Assembly: GCA_039090855.1 (NCBI GenBank)
Contig: CM076997.1
Location: 168,112,709 to 168,176,708 of the forward strand
Length of the DNA: 64,000 nucleotides
Reading direction: 5' to 3'
Source of the DNA: Macrothele yani
Lineage: Eukaryota; Arthropoda; Arachnida; Araneae; Macrothelidae
A model generated the notes under the pieces. It was not told the origin of the DNA, did no database searches, and was given only the letters and a program-made list of their open reading frames with translations. Position numbers and translations under genes: made by a program. Below, one piece after another: positions 11,418 to 23,010 of the stretch (positions are counted from its first letter, which is position 1; every line of letters starts with the position of its first letter).

Positions 11418-12378
11418 CCAACAAGTAATTGGACACCCCTGCAATCGACGATATCTGCGGTCCTGATACACGTCACGGCCGCCGCCGTTAAATATTGTGT
11501 GGGAAACAGCAACGCAGCCAGTCGCATGCAAGATGCCACGCAGTTCGGAGCATGGCATCTTGGGTATCACAGAAATGGCCGATCCATACGTGACATATCC
11601 AGCGAGTTAAAGTACCCAAACTCGACAGTGGCCTACGTGATTGGCAAGTGGAAGATGAGAGCTGACTGTCAGAATGCGCCCCGACCCGGCAGACCCAAAA
11701 ATCTGGGAGTTAGAGACCGACGGGTGCTGGCCAGAGAAATTCGGAAGAACCGCACCAAATCGATGGGCCACATCCGCGAGGAGTTTAAACAGGCATCCGG
11801 GAGTGTTCTTTCGATGAATACCATCCGTAAGGAAGCCCATCTTCTCGGTTATCATGGACGTGCTGCCGCCCACAAGCCTTTGATCACCAAGTCCAATAGC
11901 GGTGCTCGGCTAAGGTGGTGCAAAGAACGTCGACAGTGGACCGTTGAACAGTGGAAACAGGTTCTCTGGAGCGAAACATCAAGGTTCATTTTGGATGACC
12001 ATGCGCTTCCTACATTGCGGCAGTTTTACGGGGTGGAAAAATGTTACTTTCAGGATGCCAATGCCACCTGTCATGTTGCGAGGTCCACCATGGCTTGGTA
12101 TGGTGACAATGGGGTTAATCGAATGGACTGGCCTGCGCAGAGCCCAGACCTTAACCCTATCGAGCACCTCTGGGACTAGTTGGAGCGTCGACTTAAAGGG
12201 TGCCTCCACCGTCCGAAATCGGTGAAGGAACTGACCTGTCTTCTCCAAGCCGAGTGGAAGAAAATAACGCCTGTTTGAGAGTAAGCCCCGGAGGTCGCAG
12301 CTGTAATCGCCGCTCGTGGAGGCTCCACCAACTATTGATAGTGAATCCTTTGCTATCACAGGTGTCCAATTACTTGTT

Positions 12379-12380
<2 letters not shown>
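11418..12380 (+). mobile_element. Internally deleted Tc1-like element in a TA microsatellite
   Basis: Terminal repeats CCAACAAGTAATTGGACACC (11418-11437) and its exact reverse complement (12361-12380) bound 963 bp. The left flank is TA. The transposase core has lost about 75 codons. The copy lies inside a (TA)n tract that continues after it. Confidence 0.9.
11533..12338 (+). pseudogene. Tc1-like transposase pseudogene, core deleted
   Basis: MPRSSEHG begins at 11533; one indel moves the frame into LGYHRNGRSIRDISSELKYP, the helix-turn-helix, then GRPKNLGVRDRRV (AT-hook-like linker) and RWCKERRQWTVEQWKQVLWS. The first catalytic position is ETSRF (D to E). The sequence then jumps to YFQDANATCH (second D kept), skipping ~75 residues, and continues to SPDLNPIEHLWD (E kept). 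A TAG follows at 12178. The usual C-terminus AARGGSTNY-stop ends at 12338. Confidence 0.85.
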
Positions 12381-12412
<32 letters not shown>

Positions 12413-12442
12413 GTGTCCAACAATTACTTGTTGGTTATATAT

Positions 12443-12476
<34 letters not shown>
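12381..12476 (+). repeat. (AT)n, an extra Tc1 end, and (GA)n
   Basis: (AT)n at 12381-12409 is followed by AGGTGTCCAACAATTACTTG-TTGG (12411-12434), a third copy of the Tc1 right terminal repeat with a small internal insertion. A (GA)n tract runs 12443-12476. The solitary end suggests a second copy of the family was here first. Confidence 0.8.
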
Positions 12477-13116
12477 CAGGAAGCTATATTAAGGCATACA
12501 TACGAAATAATTTAGCAATTTAGCTACTAATGAAAATAATGAATTTTATTGGGCATTTAATGCAAATGAATTTAACGGGATTGAGCGTAATTTGTGTTTT
12601 AGAGTTTAGCGCAATTTGACTTTTAAAACTTTTCTTTTGTTAGGAAATGTAAATTTTCCTTTTTTGTGTTGTTAGCTAGATAGATAGATATCAGTCGCTT
12701 TGGAGTTTTGTACTGGTAAAATCTAAGGTAAAGATTACGTTTCGGCTATATTTTGGAAAGCCGGAAATTATTTAATTCGATATGTTCTTTCGTTAACTTC
12801 TTCCAAATAAAAACGGTTTCATTTTGTGGAACAGTAAATGAAACGTTTGGTTGCCTGTTATTGCGTTGAATTGTTTCCTCGACGTACAAGTTCAAATATT
12901 AGATCAAACATGAATATTTAGTTTATTAATTTTGTTCTAGTTTGATATCAAGTGGAAAATGAAACGGTTAGTCCAAACCTTCGATGTTCATGGAGTTAGC
13001 GAAACAGAGAGACAAATGAGAAACGTAATCACACATGGGAACTGCAGATTCACAACCATAAATTTTCAGGAGTTCGAGGATCAAAGAAGGTTCTTTAGAT
13101 TTTAACCTTTAAACTG
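12477..13116. other. No recognised feature
   Basis: AT-rich; a short GATA run at about 12677-12690. No gene or repeat recognised. Confidence 0.55.
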
Positions 13117-13300
13117 AACAATACAAATTTGGGAGATGTGAATCCGTTTATTGGTGTAACATAGATGTTAAGTCAGATAATATCCGAAAACGTGAAATTT
13201 TCATCTTCTTGGAGCGGAAATCGAACCCGTGTCTCCCGGATAGCTCCCGATTATGCTAACCGCTACACCACCCAAAACGACCAAGTTTCAAGTTTCGGAT
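13117..13300 (-). mobile_element. tRNA-derived SINE, family IV, minus copy
   Basis: On the minus strand the head TGGTGTAGCGGTTAGCATAA (A-box) and CGGGTTCGATTTCCGCTCC (B-box) are followed by a tail with TTTTCGGATATTATCTGAC and AATAAACGGATTCACATCT. The same order occurs on the plus strand at 13476-13673, so the two form an inverted pair ~175 bp apart. Confidence 0.75.
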
Positions 13301-13475
13301 TAATTTGAATATAATATAATCTGTATTGTACACTGGTGTAATCATGCATTTCATTCACTAATATTCTGCGCCTCCGCGCAACCACGGGAACGAATTCTAA
13401 ACCTGCAGATTCGCTATGTATGAATGCTGGTTTGCTTCGACTAGCAAATCCTGCGATGATTGAATTCAACATAAT

Positions 13476-13673
13476 CGGGAAACTTGAAACTTGGTCGTCT
13501 GGGTGGTGTAGTGGTTAGCATATTGGGGCGCTATCTAGTAGAAGCGGGTTCTATTCCCGCTCCAGGACGATGAAACTTTCAAGTTTTCGGATATTATCTG
13601 ACATGAAATTATGCCTTTTTTCATCAATAAACGGATTCACATCTTCCAAATTTGCATTGTACAATGGTGTACT
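13476..13673 (+). mobile_element. tRNA-derived SINE, family IV, plus copy
   Basis: The A-box TGGTGTAGTGGTTAGCATAT is at ~13506 and the T-arm GCGGGTTCTATTCCCGC forms a perfect 5 bp stem. The tail repeats that of the minus copy. The acceptor and anticodon stems do not pair, so it is a SINE head and not a tRNA gene. Confidence 0.75.
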
Positions 13674-13689
13674 CCCGTATTTCATTCAC

Positions 13690-16600
13690 TGATCTTTAAA
13701 TTGAAATTAAGGTCTGGTCAGGTCCACTCAGAAATTCAATTTCAGTCACAAATACAAATGGCTTTGGCCTGTCCGCTGCTAAAGAAATTTAATGTTATCA
13801 CAATCTAGTCAGTCACCCAGATGATTTCAAATATATTTAGTGCAGCATTTTATATGTCTGATGTACTAATTTTGTCACTAATTCCGTCCGTCTGTTTCTC
13901 TTTAGATCCGGCATTCCCACTTCTATTCGAACAACAGCAACTGCTTTTAATTTCGAAGAGAGAGAGGAACAAAAAATGTCCATGTATAAGTTGCACTTTT
14001 CCTGCTAAAAAACTGTTATTATAAAGTGCATAAACCCCCATTCGTATTAATTATGGATTCTGCGATCCCGGGTGATGGATTGGAAAACTGAAATTGCTAT
14101 TTTTTACTGACCAATTGATTTACGTGTTTCGCAACTTCTGATGGCAAGGAATCTTTCCGTTATGCGGAATTAAACGGGCTGCGTTTCCTTTTATAACAAC
14201 TTGCTCAAGGGAGCGGAATAGGATACTTATTTTTGAATGTAACAGAATAAAGCATGAGCAAGGTCTTACATGCACTTTCAGCATTTCTTGTTGCTCACTG
14301 ATCGTTGTTCAATTAATGGCATTGCTCTTTCTGAGAAAAATCCACGAGATTTACTAAGTATCTTCAAGATTTTTCCATTAAACGACGGGAAAATGTATTG
14401 ACATCGTGTATTATGATTTCCGCTAGGTAACAGGGACGTGTCTGGTACTTAAAAAATTAAAATCAGTTTTTTTTTACTGTAAATGTGTTACCTGAGTTAT
14501 CAAAAACTTTAGATGGCACGATCATTTATTTATTCTTTCTTGGAGTCATCAAACATTAAATTGTTTTCGTTTGTCTTTGTGTATGTTTTTGTGTATTATT
14601 TAACTTCACCATGAGCTTCTAAAACTGTGAGAAGCCGTCCGCCTTCATTTGGCCCTTCTGGTTCTACGGAAGGGACACAACTAGAGCGTGTGGACAAATT
14701 CATCACATATGCCTCTTCCAGAACTCAGACCTAAATCCTGCTCGGTCGATTGATCAAAAGCTCGTGTTTCAACAACCAGGGCCCCGAGAATAAGGTTTTC
14801 CGTTTACAAGAGCAAGAAAAACTTAATCGGGAGTGTCTCTGCAAAGTTCCACAATTAATCTGCTCTCGCTTAATTGAATTCCACTTCGATTTCTCCAGCG
14901 CTGTGTTTTGTACAATAAGTTTTCAATATCAGCTTCAAGTTTCCTTTGCAGAAGAAAAACTTCCCTTATCCTGTTAAATTACGCCTCATAATACATTAAT
15001 TATTTCTTATAAACGTCTTTTTCACCTAGTGTTGTCAAATTTTAATTATTTCTTCAAATTTTTCCACCTCTGCTGCTTTAAGGTGTTACATTAAACCTCG
15101 GATTTCCAAATACCAAAATCAAAAGGATATTCAGTCTCAATTACAGTATTATTTATTTACGAATAAATAATTAATTGAAGGCTGAGTTTAGTTTTAGTAG
15201 ATTGAAACTGACCGAATTTCATTTCTCCTTAAAGGAATCGAAATTAACATGAACGCTTTTTTTGTTCACATATTTGAATTTCTCGAACTTATTTCTCAAT
15301 TATATATGCTCTCATAGTGAATTCCAAACTTGACTTGGATTTCGAACATTAACTTTATAAGACAATGAGCAATTAGTTATGTGCATATATTTTGATCTGG
15401 ACGTATCTTATTAAATGGGTTTTCTCCAAAATTTATTTTTTTTGTTCTTATACCAGCATTGGTCTGATTTTCACTTTAAAGTTTCTCTGTTATATCTCGT
15501 ATTAACATTCACATAAACCGGACCCTCCATTTAAATGGACAAACTATTTATATCTTTTCTTAAAATGCCTATAAAATTAAAAGAAAATTAAATGATTGCC
15601 AATATCCTAGTCACAATATTCGGTTTAAAATTTACCAAACAATAACAACCGCATCGAATGAGAGAATGCTACTTTATTTTAGTTTGAGGGGTATGAAACG
15701 ATGATTTAAATTTCTTAAGCTTTACTAGTGGATTACCATTTACCTATATGCCAATAAAAATTCTAAAATATTGGTCAATTGTATCTCTGATAACTATGCA
15801 GCATCAGAACGTAATTTTACTTGTTTGGAAGCAGTGGGACGAAATGGACCTGCATGAAATTATATAATAACATTTCTCTTGCGCCAATGAAACAAAATTA
15901 ATTTATAAGTGTATGCATTCCTTTTTTATCCCATTGGCCCTGTTAGATCTGTTGCTGCACAGTGGCGAAGTCCATTCTGTTGATCTTAAGATTAAACGTT
16001 TTTCAACCGACTGGTCTATCTTCCTACATTTCCTCACAGGTGTTCTCTTTAGCTCTATATTCTACTTATCGAAAGAAGCGTGTTTTCACAAGAAAAGCTT
16101 TGAAACCTAAACTTCACTGACTTCCATTCAGACGTTACATATTGTGTACGTATGATTTTTAATAACTTCATTTGCATTAAACTTCGCTTTCTATATTTCA
16201 CCTTGATGGACTCTTAGTTTAAAAAAGTTATTTCTTGATATTTTTGTTAAATAAATTTAAATAATTAATCTCAGTTAACAGATTTATCATCTTACCTTCT
16301 CCCCAACATGTAATAGTTCCTAATAGGATAGGAATAAGATGAAGATCCCACGAAAAACTTGTTGCCATAACAGCTTTGTTCCACCGTTTTTTCTGAAGTT
16401 AGTATAGCACGAAAGCCAGGAGCTGCACAAAATTCATAAAACACTTTTTACAGTTCAATTTCCACAGGAAAGTAGTTATGATCAACCAGAGGGACTAATC
16501 TGTGCCCAGATTATTGGCACAATATAAGAGCTGACGAAGTGCTATCGCTCCACAGAGCCCACGTGAGGAAGAGGACTGCTAGAGGCAGCAGCGGGACGCC

Positions 16601-17439
16601 GAAGAGGGATGCGGCCGTGCTCCGGGAGATCCTTCTCCCACGGCCTTACACAACTCTGTGGAATCAATGGATACACACGCAAAGAGATATTTCTCTGCGT
16701 TTGCTCACATTGCCGGAGCAGGAGCATGCGCCTCAAAGAGAAGTTCGCGAACACTTTAGATTCCCAAGGCGAAAGCCGAACAAGTTATCTGGGCAACAGA
16801 ACATGCACTGGCAGATAAACTTTTTCTCCTTTCTTCCCTGATTGCGGCTTCAACAGAGCGGACTTAATACTGAAGGAAAGATGTCGAGTAGTAAGTGGTT
16901 TGGATTTAAGGTTGTCGATTGTAACTAACAAATAGACCAATGTCGAAACAAAAGATCATGAATACATCACAGGAGCTCGGAATTCATTTCGAAACATAAA
17001 AGTTCAGCTTGCTTTTGCTGCAACATGTGGTAGCAACAGTCAGGCGCTCACACTGAAGCCGGTAGAACTGGAGTTTACTTTAAATTAAAGCATTGCTTTG
17101 ATGCTTTAAGATGGAAGCTTTAAGGAACAGATCAGCATCTCATTTTTGTGAAACTGTGAGGGTGTTTTGATGATACAAGTCCATAGAGCTGCAAAACCAC
17201 TGAAACACAAGTCTTTATGTTGGTTAAGACAATTCTGTTGAGCATGCCTTTTGCACAAAGAAAGTACCTACTTATTGGTATCGCATTGACCGCCCGTTTG
17301 TCTGTCCGTCGGTGAACACCATACCTGTGCAACGTTTAGTCCGATTTTAAAAATTCCTTTTGCATTGGGAAGCGCGAAAGGTAAACAATGAGCCTTGCTT
17401 TTCTGTCCTGTACCTGATAACTTTGCCACTAGAGATCGT
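13690..17439. other. Mostly unrecognised; one GC-rich island
   Basis: AT-rich sequence without family matches, except 16500-16860, which is clearly GC-richer and has a TATA-like ATATAAGAG at ~16523. That island could be an old LTR or promoter remnant. No protein motif is visible in any frame and no second copy occurs in this window. Confidence 0.45.
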
Positions 17440-18760
17440 AAATACGGATGGTATGGAATTCAAAACGCATTTTGTTCCATATCTTTGCTTCTAAATATCC
17501 GATTGTTCTCTATTTCTTTCTCCATTTATTACGAAAACAATTTTGGGGAGCTTTCGTTTTCGAAGTAATGCTCAGTTTTCCCTCAAGGTGTGTAAAAGTA
17601 AATTGCTTTTACGACGATATTTCTCCTTCTAAAAGTCAGATTTGAAAAATCATTTTTGTATAGGATAGAGTTTCTCGTGAAAAATGTTCTGCTTGTAATT
17701 CCTAATTTTAGGGAAGTACTATTCTGCCATTAGTGAGCATAAGAGGATATTTCTCATTCCGTTGTATTTACAGCAATATCTGCGCTTCTGTAACCTCGAT
17801 TCAAAATATTCCTCCATGGTTAGATAGCGTTCTCTAAGGTAATCATTTTGCGTATATTTTCTGTTTGACATAACTCACGTTTCGCTTTGCAGTATATTTG
17901 CAGTAAATCTGCGCGTCTGTTAAACCGATTAAAACAATTCAGTCAGCTACTTTCAAATTCGAAAACATTTTTCGCGAATTTCTTCCCCAAAATAATAAAT
18001 AAGTTTCTCATAATGGGGTGCAAATATTTAACTTGTTTTTTTCTCGATGTCTATGCAGCTAAAAGATTGATTTAAAAGATGTTTCAACACTGGACACCAT
18101 TTACTTTGCGGATCATCACATTTTGTATGAATAGTTTTGTTGTTTAGAGTTCTAGCGTCAGGTGGAATTAGTTTTCATTTTTGTGTGCAACTCTATCTCA
18201 GTTTTCTAAATTCCAATTTAGGAATCTCTTCTGTTTAATGTATGGCATTCGCTGCAGTAAAGATTTAGAACATTATCCTCTTTAAACGGTACACAGTTTT
18301 TTCGCTAATGGGTAAATATTAGAACCTTTTTTCTCGCTACCTCTGTTCCATGAAAACGCATTTGGAAATTTCTTTTACCTTAGGGCAGCTTTTTCTGTGA
18401 AGAATAATTTTCGCATTTTTATTTTACTTTCCCGTTTTTTAGATTACGCTTTTAGGAAACACCAGCGTATATTTCTGTGTGAAAGACAATTCGATTCTAC
18501 TATATGTCTTTTTCTAACTGTTCAATTTTAAAATCTTTTGCCTCTTGTTTTTTCTGCTTTGAAAAACGTTTTGTGCATAATTTATTGATTTTTGTAACAC
18601 AGTTTTCATTTACTGGTAGGTGTAAGTAGCTATTTCTATTTGAAGACGTTTTATGGATTCTAGAAATGCGTTTAATCTATTTCATAACTGCTTCTATTTC
18701 ACATGAATAATTCTTCTCACACTGCGTCTATAAGATTATGTGAGTTTTTTTTTCTAGAAG
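17440..18760 (-). repeat. Very decayed ~150 bp tandem array, minus orientation
   Basis: Phrases such as ATCTTTGCTTCTAAATATCC (17480), TTCTCCTTCTAAAAGTCAG (17610), ATATCTGCGCTTCTGTAACC (17775) and AATCTGCGCGTCTG (17895) are reverse complements of the TTTTAGAAGCAGAGATAT core of the arrays at 22250-24770 and 51445-52230. Spacing is 120-165 bp. Units fade past 18100. Confidence 0.5.
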
Positions 18761-18894
18761 GTGTAAGTGCATCCCTTTTTCACCGGAATTCTTAGGTTTT
18801 CTGAAAGTCTGTTTTAAAATATTTGTTTCGAGTCGGAAAGGTTTCAAACGACGTGCTGATTATAACCGATTATTAGGTGTTATGATTCTTGCTT

Positions 18895-19100
18895 TGCGTG
18901 CGTGGAGTTCAATGACCACCAAGAACAACTTTAAAGGTTATAAGCGGTCGTCTGTCCTTAATATGAGGTCACTGGATTCAAGGATGAAAAAGAGTCAGAG
19001 CATTATGAGAAGAGCAATAAATGTGTCACCTTCGGGGCCTGATCCCGGAAACAACTCGCGGACGTCTAGCCGGAAATCGGCGCAGCTAATAGATTTGGTT
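18895..19100 (-). repeat. Decayed tRNA-derived SINE, family I
   Basis: ATAAGCGGTCGTCTGTCCTT and TCACTGGATTCAAGG match the body of the SINE at 25881-26093 in the same orientation. A weak antisense tRNA-like end (GATCCCGGAA, later GCGCAGCTAA) follows. Confidence 0.45.
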
Positions 19101-19143
19101 ACAGAAATGAGGGAGTGAAGAAATCGCATATACTCTCACCGTA

Positions 19144-20330
19144 CACCGATCAGCCAAAACATTAAAATCTCCTACCTATTATGATGTAGGTCATCCTTTC
19201 GTTGGCAGAAGTGCTCTCACCCGATGAGACATAGATTCAACGAGATGTTGGTAAATGTTTCTTGATATTTGGCACCATGACTGCAACAGAAAATCCTGCA
19301 GTTCCCGTAAATTACGTTGTTGGGGTAATGCTGCCCGTACCCGTTTCACCAACTCAAACCATAAATGCTCGATAAGATTCATGTCCGGCGAATTTGGGGG
19401 CCACGGCTATAAATGGAATTATTTTCATGTTCTTGGAATAACTACTGAACCTTCTTCGCTGTTTGGCATGGATCATTGTTTTGTTGGAGAGCCCATCTTT
19501 GTCAGGGAATGCAGTTGCTATAAAAGGGTGTATTTGGCCAGTCACGATATTCAGGCACGCGAGGCAGCTGTCGGAGTTCGCTCTACAGGAAAAATGTGTC
19601 CAACTGTTTCTGCAAGAAAATATTGTCCATGCCATCCCACTTCCTACAGCAGCCTGGATCCGTTCCACATTGCATCTAGGTGAGGACGCTTCATTGGATA
19701 CACGTTGCACACGAGCTTGTCCGTAGACATGGTGTAACAGAAAACTGGATTCGTCTGACCATGAGACCCTCATCCAGTCTTCTATGGTCCAATGTCGCTA
19801 ATTACGTGCCCACTGAAAGCTTTGACGACTGTTAACGGTTGTGACCATAGGCACACAAATGGGTCTACAGCAGTGGAGAGCGTACGACGAACTGTGTGTT
19901 CAAACATATTGGACCCTTCATAATTGAAATTAAGGGTTATGTCAGATACAATAGCTCTCTTGCGGACAAGACGAGATAGATTACACTGACCTCTGGCATC
20001 AATGAGGCGTAGCTTGCTACGCCTTGTCAGTTGACGGAATTGTCACCTGTTTCGGACCATCTTTGATAGGTACCAGCTACTGCATAGCTTGAGTAACCTG
20101 TTAGCGTAGCTGTCTACGGCATCTTGCTATAACAATCTAGAATGTGCTGTAATCAGACAAATCCTTTGCTTTTCTCATGTTGTGACGAAACGAAATACTG
20201 TCTGAGAGAGATCCGACCTAGGTATTACTTTATATACAGCACTCGCGACTTTGGCACGTGACGCTGACTGACTGCACGCGCGCTTATTTGCATAATGCAG
20301 AGGTGGTTTTAATATTTTGACTGATCAGTG
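19144..20330 (-). mobile_element. Tc1-like element, full length
   Basis: The left end CACCGATCAGCCAAAACATT and the right end (minus strand CACTGATCAGTCAAAATATT) are inverted repeats bounding 1187 bp. TA precedes the left end; the right flank is GG, probably a mutated TA. The transposase reads on the minus strand. Confidence 0.85.
19191..20122 (-). pseudogene. Tc1-like transposase pseudogene
   Basis: The N-terminal third (20122 to ~19800) is broken by several stops. The core reads MRVSWSDESSFLLHHVYGQA (first catalytic D kept), then MAWTIFSCRNSWTHF and HPFIATAFPDKDGL. The second aspartate region reads QQNNDPC (D to N) after a frame change. The third residue is kept in SPDMNLIEHLW, in the frame that ends at 19191 with HRVRALLPTKG-stop. 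Inactive. Confidence 0.8.
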
Positions 20331-20775
20331 GGAATAATATATGGAAACTAATTCAAATGGTAAGAGATGGACGTTTATTAACAGCTATATAGCGAGTAGA
20401 ATTCAGAATCGGTGACACTTGGACTGAGTTTGACAAATCACGTAAAAATGAAGAGATCTGTGAAAAGTTGCTACAAAAAACAAAACGAAACAAAAACGTG
20501 AAAGATGAAACCGAATTTTTGGTTGTAATGAGCACGTCCTATGAATCATTTCCGACAAGAATAAAATCTTTCCAAGTTTCTCATAGTCTAAGAAACACAT
20601 TACAAAAAATCAAAAATTAACCACACTTCTACAATTGATAAAACATGTAGAAATAAAAAGAGTTAAAAGCTCTGTTGCGAAAATTAACAAATTCTGCATG
20701 ATGCAAATTTTCTTTTAGCTGAAGGAAGATGTAACAGACAAAGCGAATTTCAAAAACTCGAAGAGTTATAAGGGA

Positions 20776-22012
20776 TCAAAATGTTTCCGTTCGAGGTCGC
20801 TGCAAAACAGCGTATGACTTAAACTTTGACGAAAGTCAGCCTATGTAAAGGCGGCTAATAATCCGTAATGGTAGTAGTCGAATTGTGACTTAGTGCTGTG
20901 TTTGTTGAACATATCTTACACACATTGATAGCATCATTGCTGTCTAGTGTATCCAAAGCAGATCAACGAGCTGTTATTCTGTTCCTGTCCGTTGAAGTAC
21001 CTGCAGAAATTCATGGCATAATGGCGGCGGTGCATAATGATGCGGGCCTGTCAAAGACATCTGTTGTGGAATGGTGCCAAAACTCCCGTGAAGCTCGAGG
21101 TACCACACCCGTTTTGCAGCGGTCTGGGCGTCTATCCATATCAAACACGCCCGATAACATTGTGAAAGCCACTGTTCTCGATGATCGGCGAGAAACTATT
21201 CGTCAAATGGCCAGTGTCTTCAACATAAGCTACGAAATTGTTCAAAGTATCCTACAGGGTCGTCAAGTGTGCTGCCAATGGATCCCGCTAGCCCACAGTA
21301 GTGATCAGGAAACATATCTTTTGGTAGTCTCTCCGCAACCCTTGCTGGATTTCAATGTGGCGGGCAACGCATTCTTGGAGCACATTGTGACTGGCGACGA
21401 AATCTGATGCTTCCACTTCCAACCAGAATCCAAGTCTGCGAGCATGCAATGGCGGTATTCATCATTTCCCCGTCCGATGACACTCAAGGGGCGAGCATCT
21501 GCTGGAAAACATTGTTCTCTGATCACCGGGGCCAATTGCTAGTATAATTCAAGGAGTAAGGTGTAAGTGTCAATGCAGCAAGGTATTGTGAGACACCTGA
21601 ACGTATGCGTTGGCCCATTATTACTTAATCAAGAAACAAACCAGCAACCTCAGTGAAGAGGTTATCTTACTGCACGACAACACGCTTCTTCATGTGCCAA
21701 CGCCATAAAGAACAAATTTCAGGTCCTTAAATGGAAGACCCTCAAGCACCCTTCTTACAGTCTAGATCGCTCCCCTTGTGATTTCCGCTTCTTCGGTCCT
21801 CTGAAAAAGACACTGAAAATACGTATGTTCCGGTCTGACGATGACGTGAAACAGACTGCATTGGATGTTTGTACGCAACAGACAACGGACTTCTTCCATG
21901 TCGTCTTCAACCTTTTTCGTCAAAGGGATAATTGTGTTAAAGCCTACGGCAAGTACTTTTGAAACATCGGTAACCTATCTGAACTTACCGACTGAATGAA
22001 AACTTTTCGAAC
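20776..22012 (+). mobile_element. mariner-like element, ends poorly preserved
   Basis: A near-complete mariner transposase relic is flanked by possible inverted ends: ATGTTTCCGTTCGAGGTCG near 20780 against the reverse complement of CGACTGAATGAAAACTTTT near 21990. The match is imperfect and no clean TA duplication was found, so the limits are approximate. Confidence 0.65.
20898..21962 (+). pseudogene. mariner transposase pseudogene, D,D34D type
   Basis: The helix-turn-helix region reads VPAEIHGIMAAVHNDAGLSK and TSVVEWCQNSREARG, then RSGRLSISNTPDNI (linker) and DDRRETIRQMASVFNISYE. The WIPL motif and FLEHIVTGDE carry the first catalytic D, directly followed by a stop (21405). After frame changes VILLHDN and SPCDFRFFGPLKK keep the second and third D. 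The end KAYGKYF-stop is at 21962. All three catalytic residues survive, but stops and frameshifts rule out a working enzyme. Confidence 0.85.
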
Positions 22013-23010
22013 ATTCCATGCAGAAAAAACGGATATAGAAGAAAACATGATATAAACTTACGCCACCTAGTGGGCGCATTTAGAATGATGGAAAAGAAAA
22101 AAGTATGTGAAAAATATTTTTCACAGCAAAACCTGTGCTAAGGAAAAACATTTTTCAAATACGTCTCTTGCAAGCAGCGAAAGCGTGAAAAGGGTTTTGC
22201 CATTTCTGTCCCTAGCGGGTGAACTCTGCATTATTTAAAATGTCGAGATAATATTCCCATCTTTATTGTGGCGAATGACATGCATTAAAAAAAAATGTCA
22301 ATAGGATTTTCAGAAGCAGAGATGCAGTATCAAACATAAATACACACTAACATCCCCTAGCGTCAGAAATGGGAACTACACTCCCACCCCCACCTGAGAG
22401 TACAGGCAACGTATCCCACAAAGGAAATGGTATGCAGCTTTCAAAGAATTTTTTAAATCGGACTTTTAGGAGCAGAGATATTGACAAAAACCCGATAAGA
22501 TATTTACGTCCTCTAACGGGAAGACTGCGCACCATTTTTGGAAATAAATGCGCCCAAAATGTTTTGGCAGTTAGTAGTATCTGACCGAAAGAGATTTGTT
22601 TTCTCAATGAGGTTGTTAGGCGAGCAGGTATTGCTGTTAATATGATACGAACAGAACTGTGAACTTATGCACTCTAGTGGAAATGTTTTGTGTCAAGAAA
22701 GATTTGATATTATATGCAAAACATTTCGCACCAGAAACACTCCCCGACAAAGACATAATTTTTCATATCAGAGAGATACATGCAGAGATATCGACAAAGG
22801 AAAAACTATATCTATTCATGACACATGGCGCGAAGACTATAAAATATTTTAAGGTATGTGAGAAGGTTTGCCTTTATGAGTGGTATCTGACAACAGAGGT
22901 TTTAAATCGGGTTTTGAGAAACGCAGATTTGTTGCAAATGCATCGGAAACAAAAATATTTATTTACGCCTCCTAGTGGCGAAACCATTCTCTACCAAAAA
23001 TCCGAAATTA

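Noticed and set aside
14640..14780. Tc1-like peptide NSDLNPARS
   Set aside because: Only a few residues match SPDLNP and nothing around them supports a transposase.
16539..16841. 100-codon frame in the GC-rich island
   Set aside because: Three overlapping frames are open there because of base composition; none resembles a known family.
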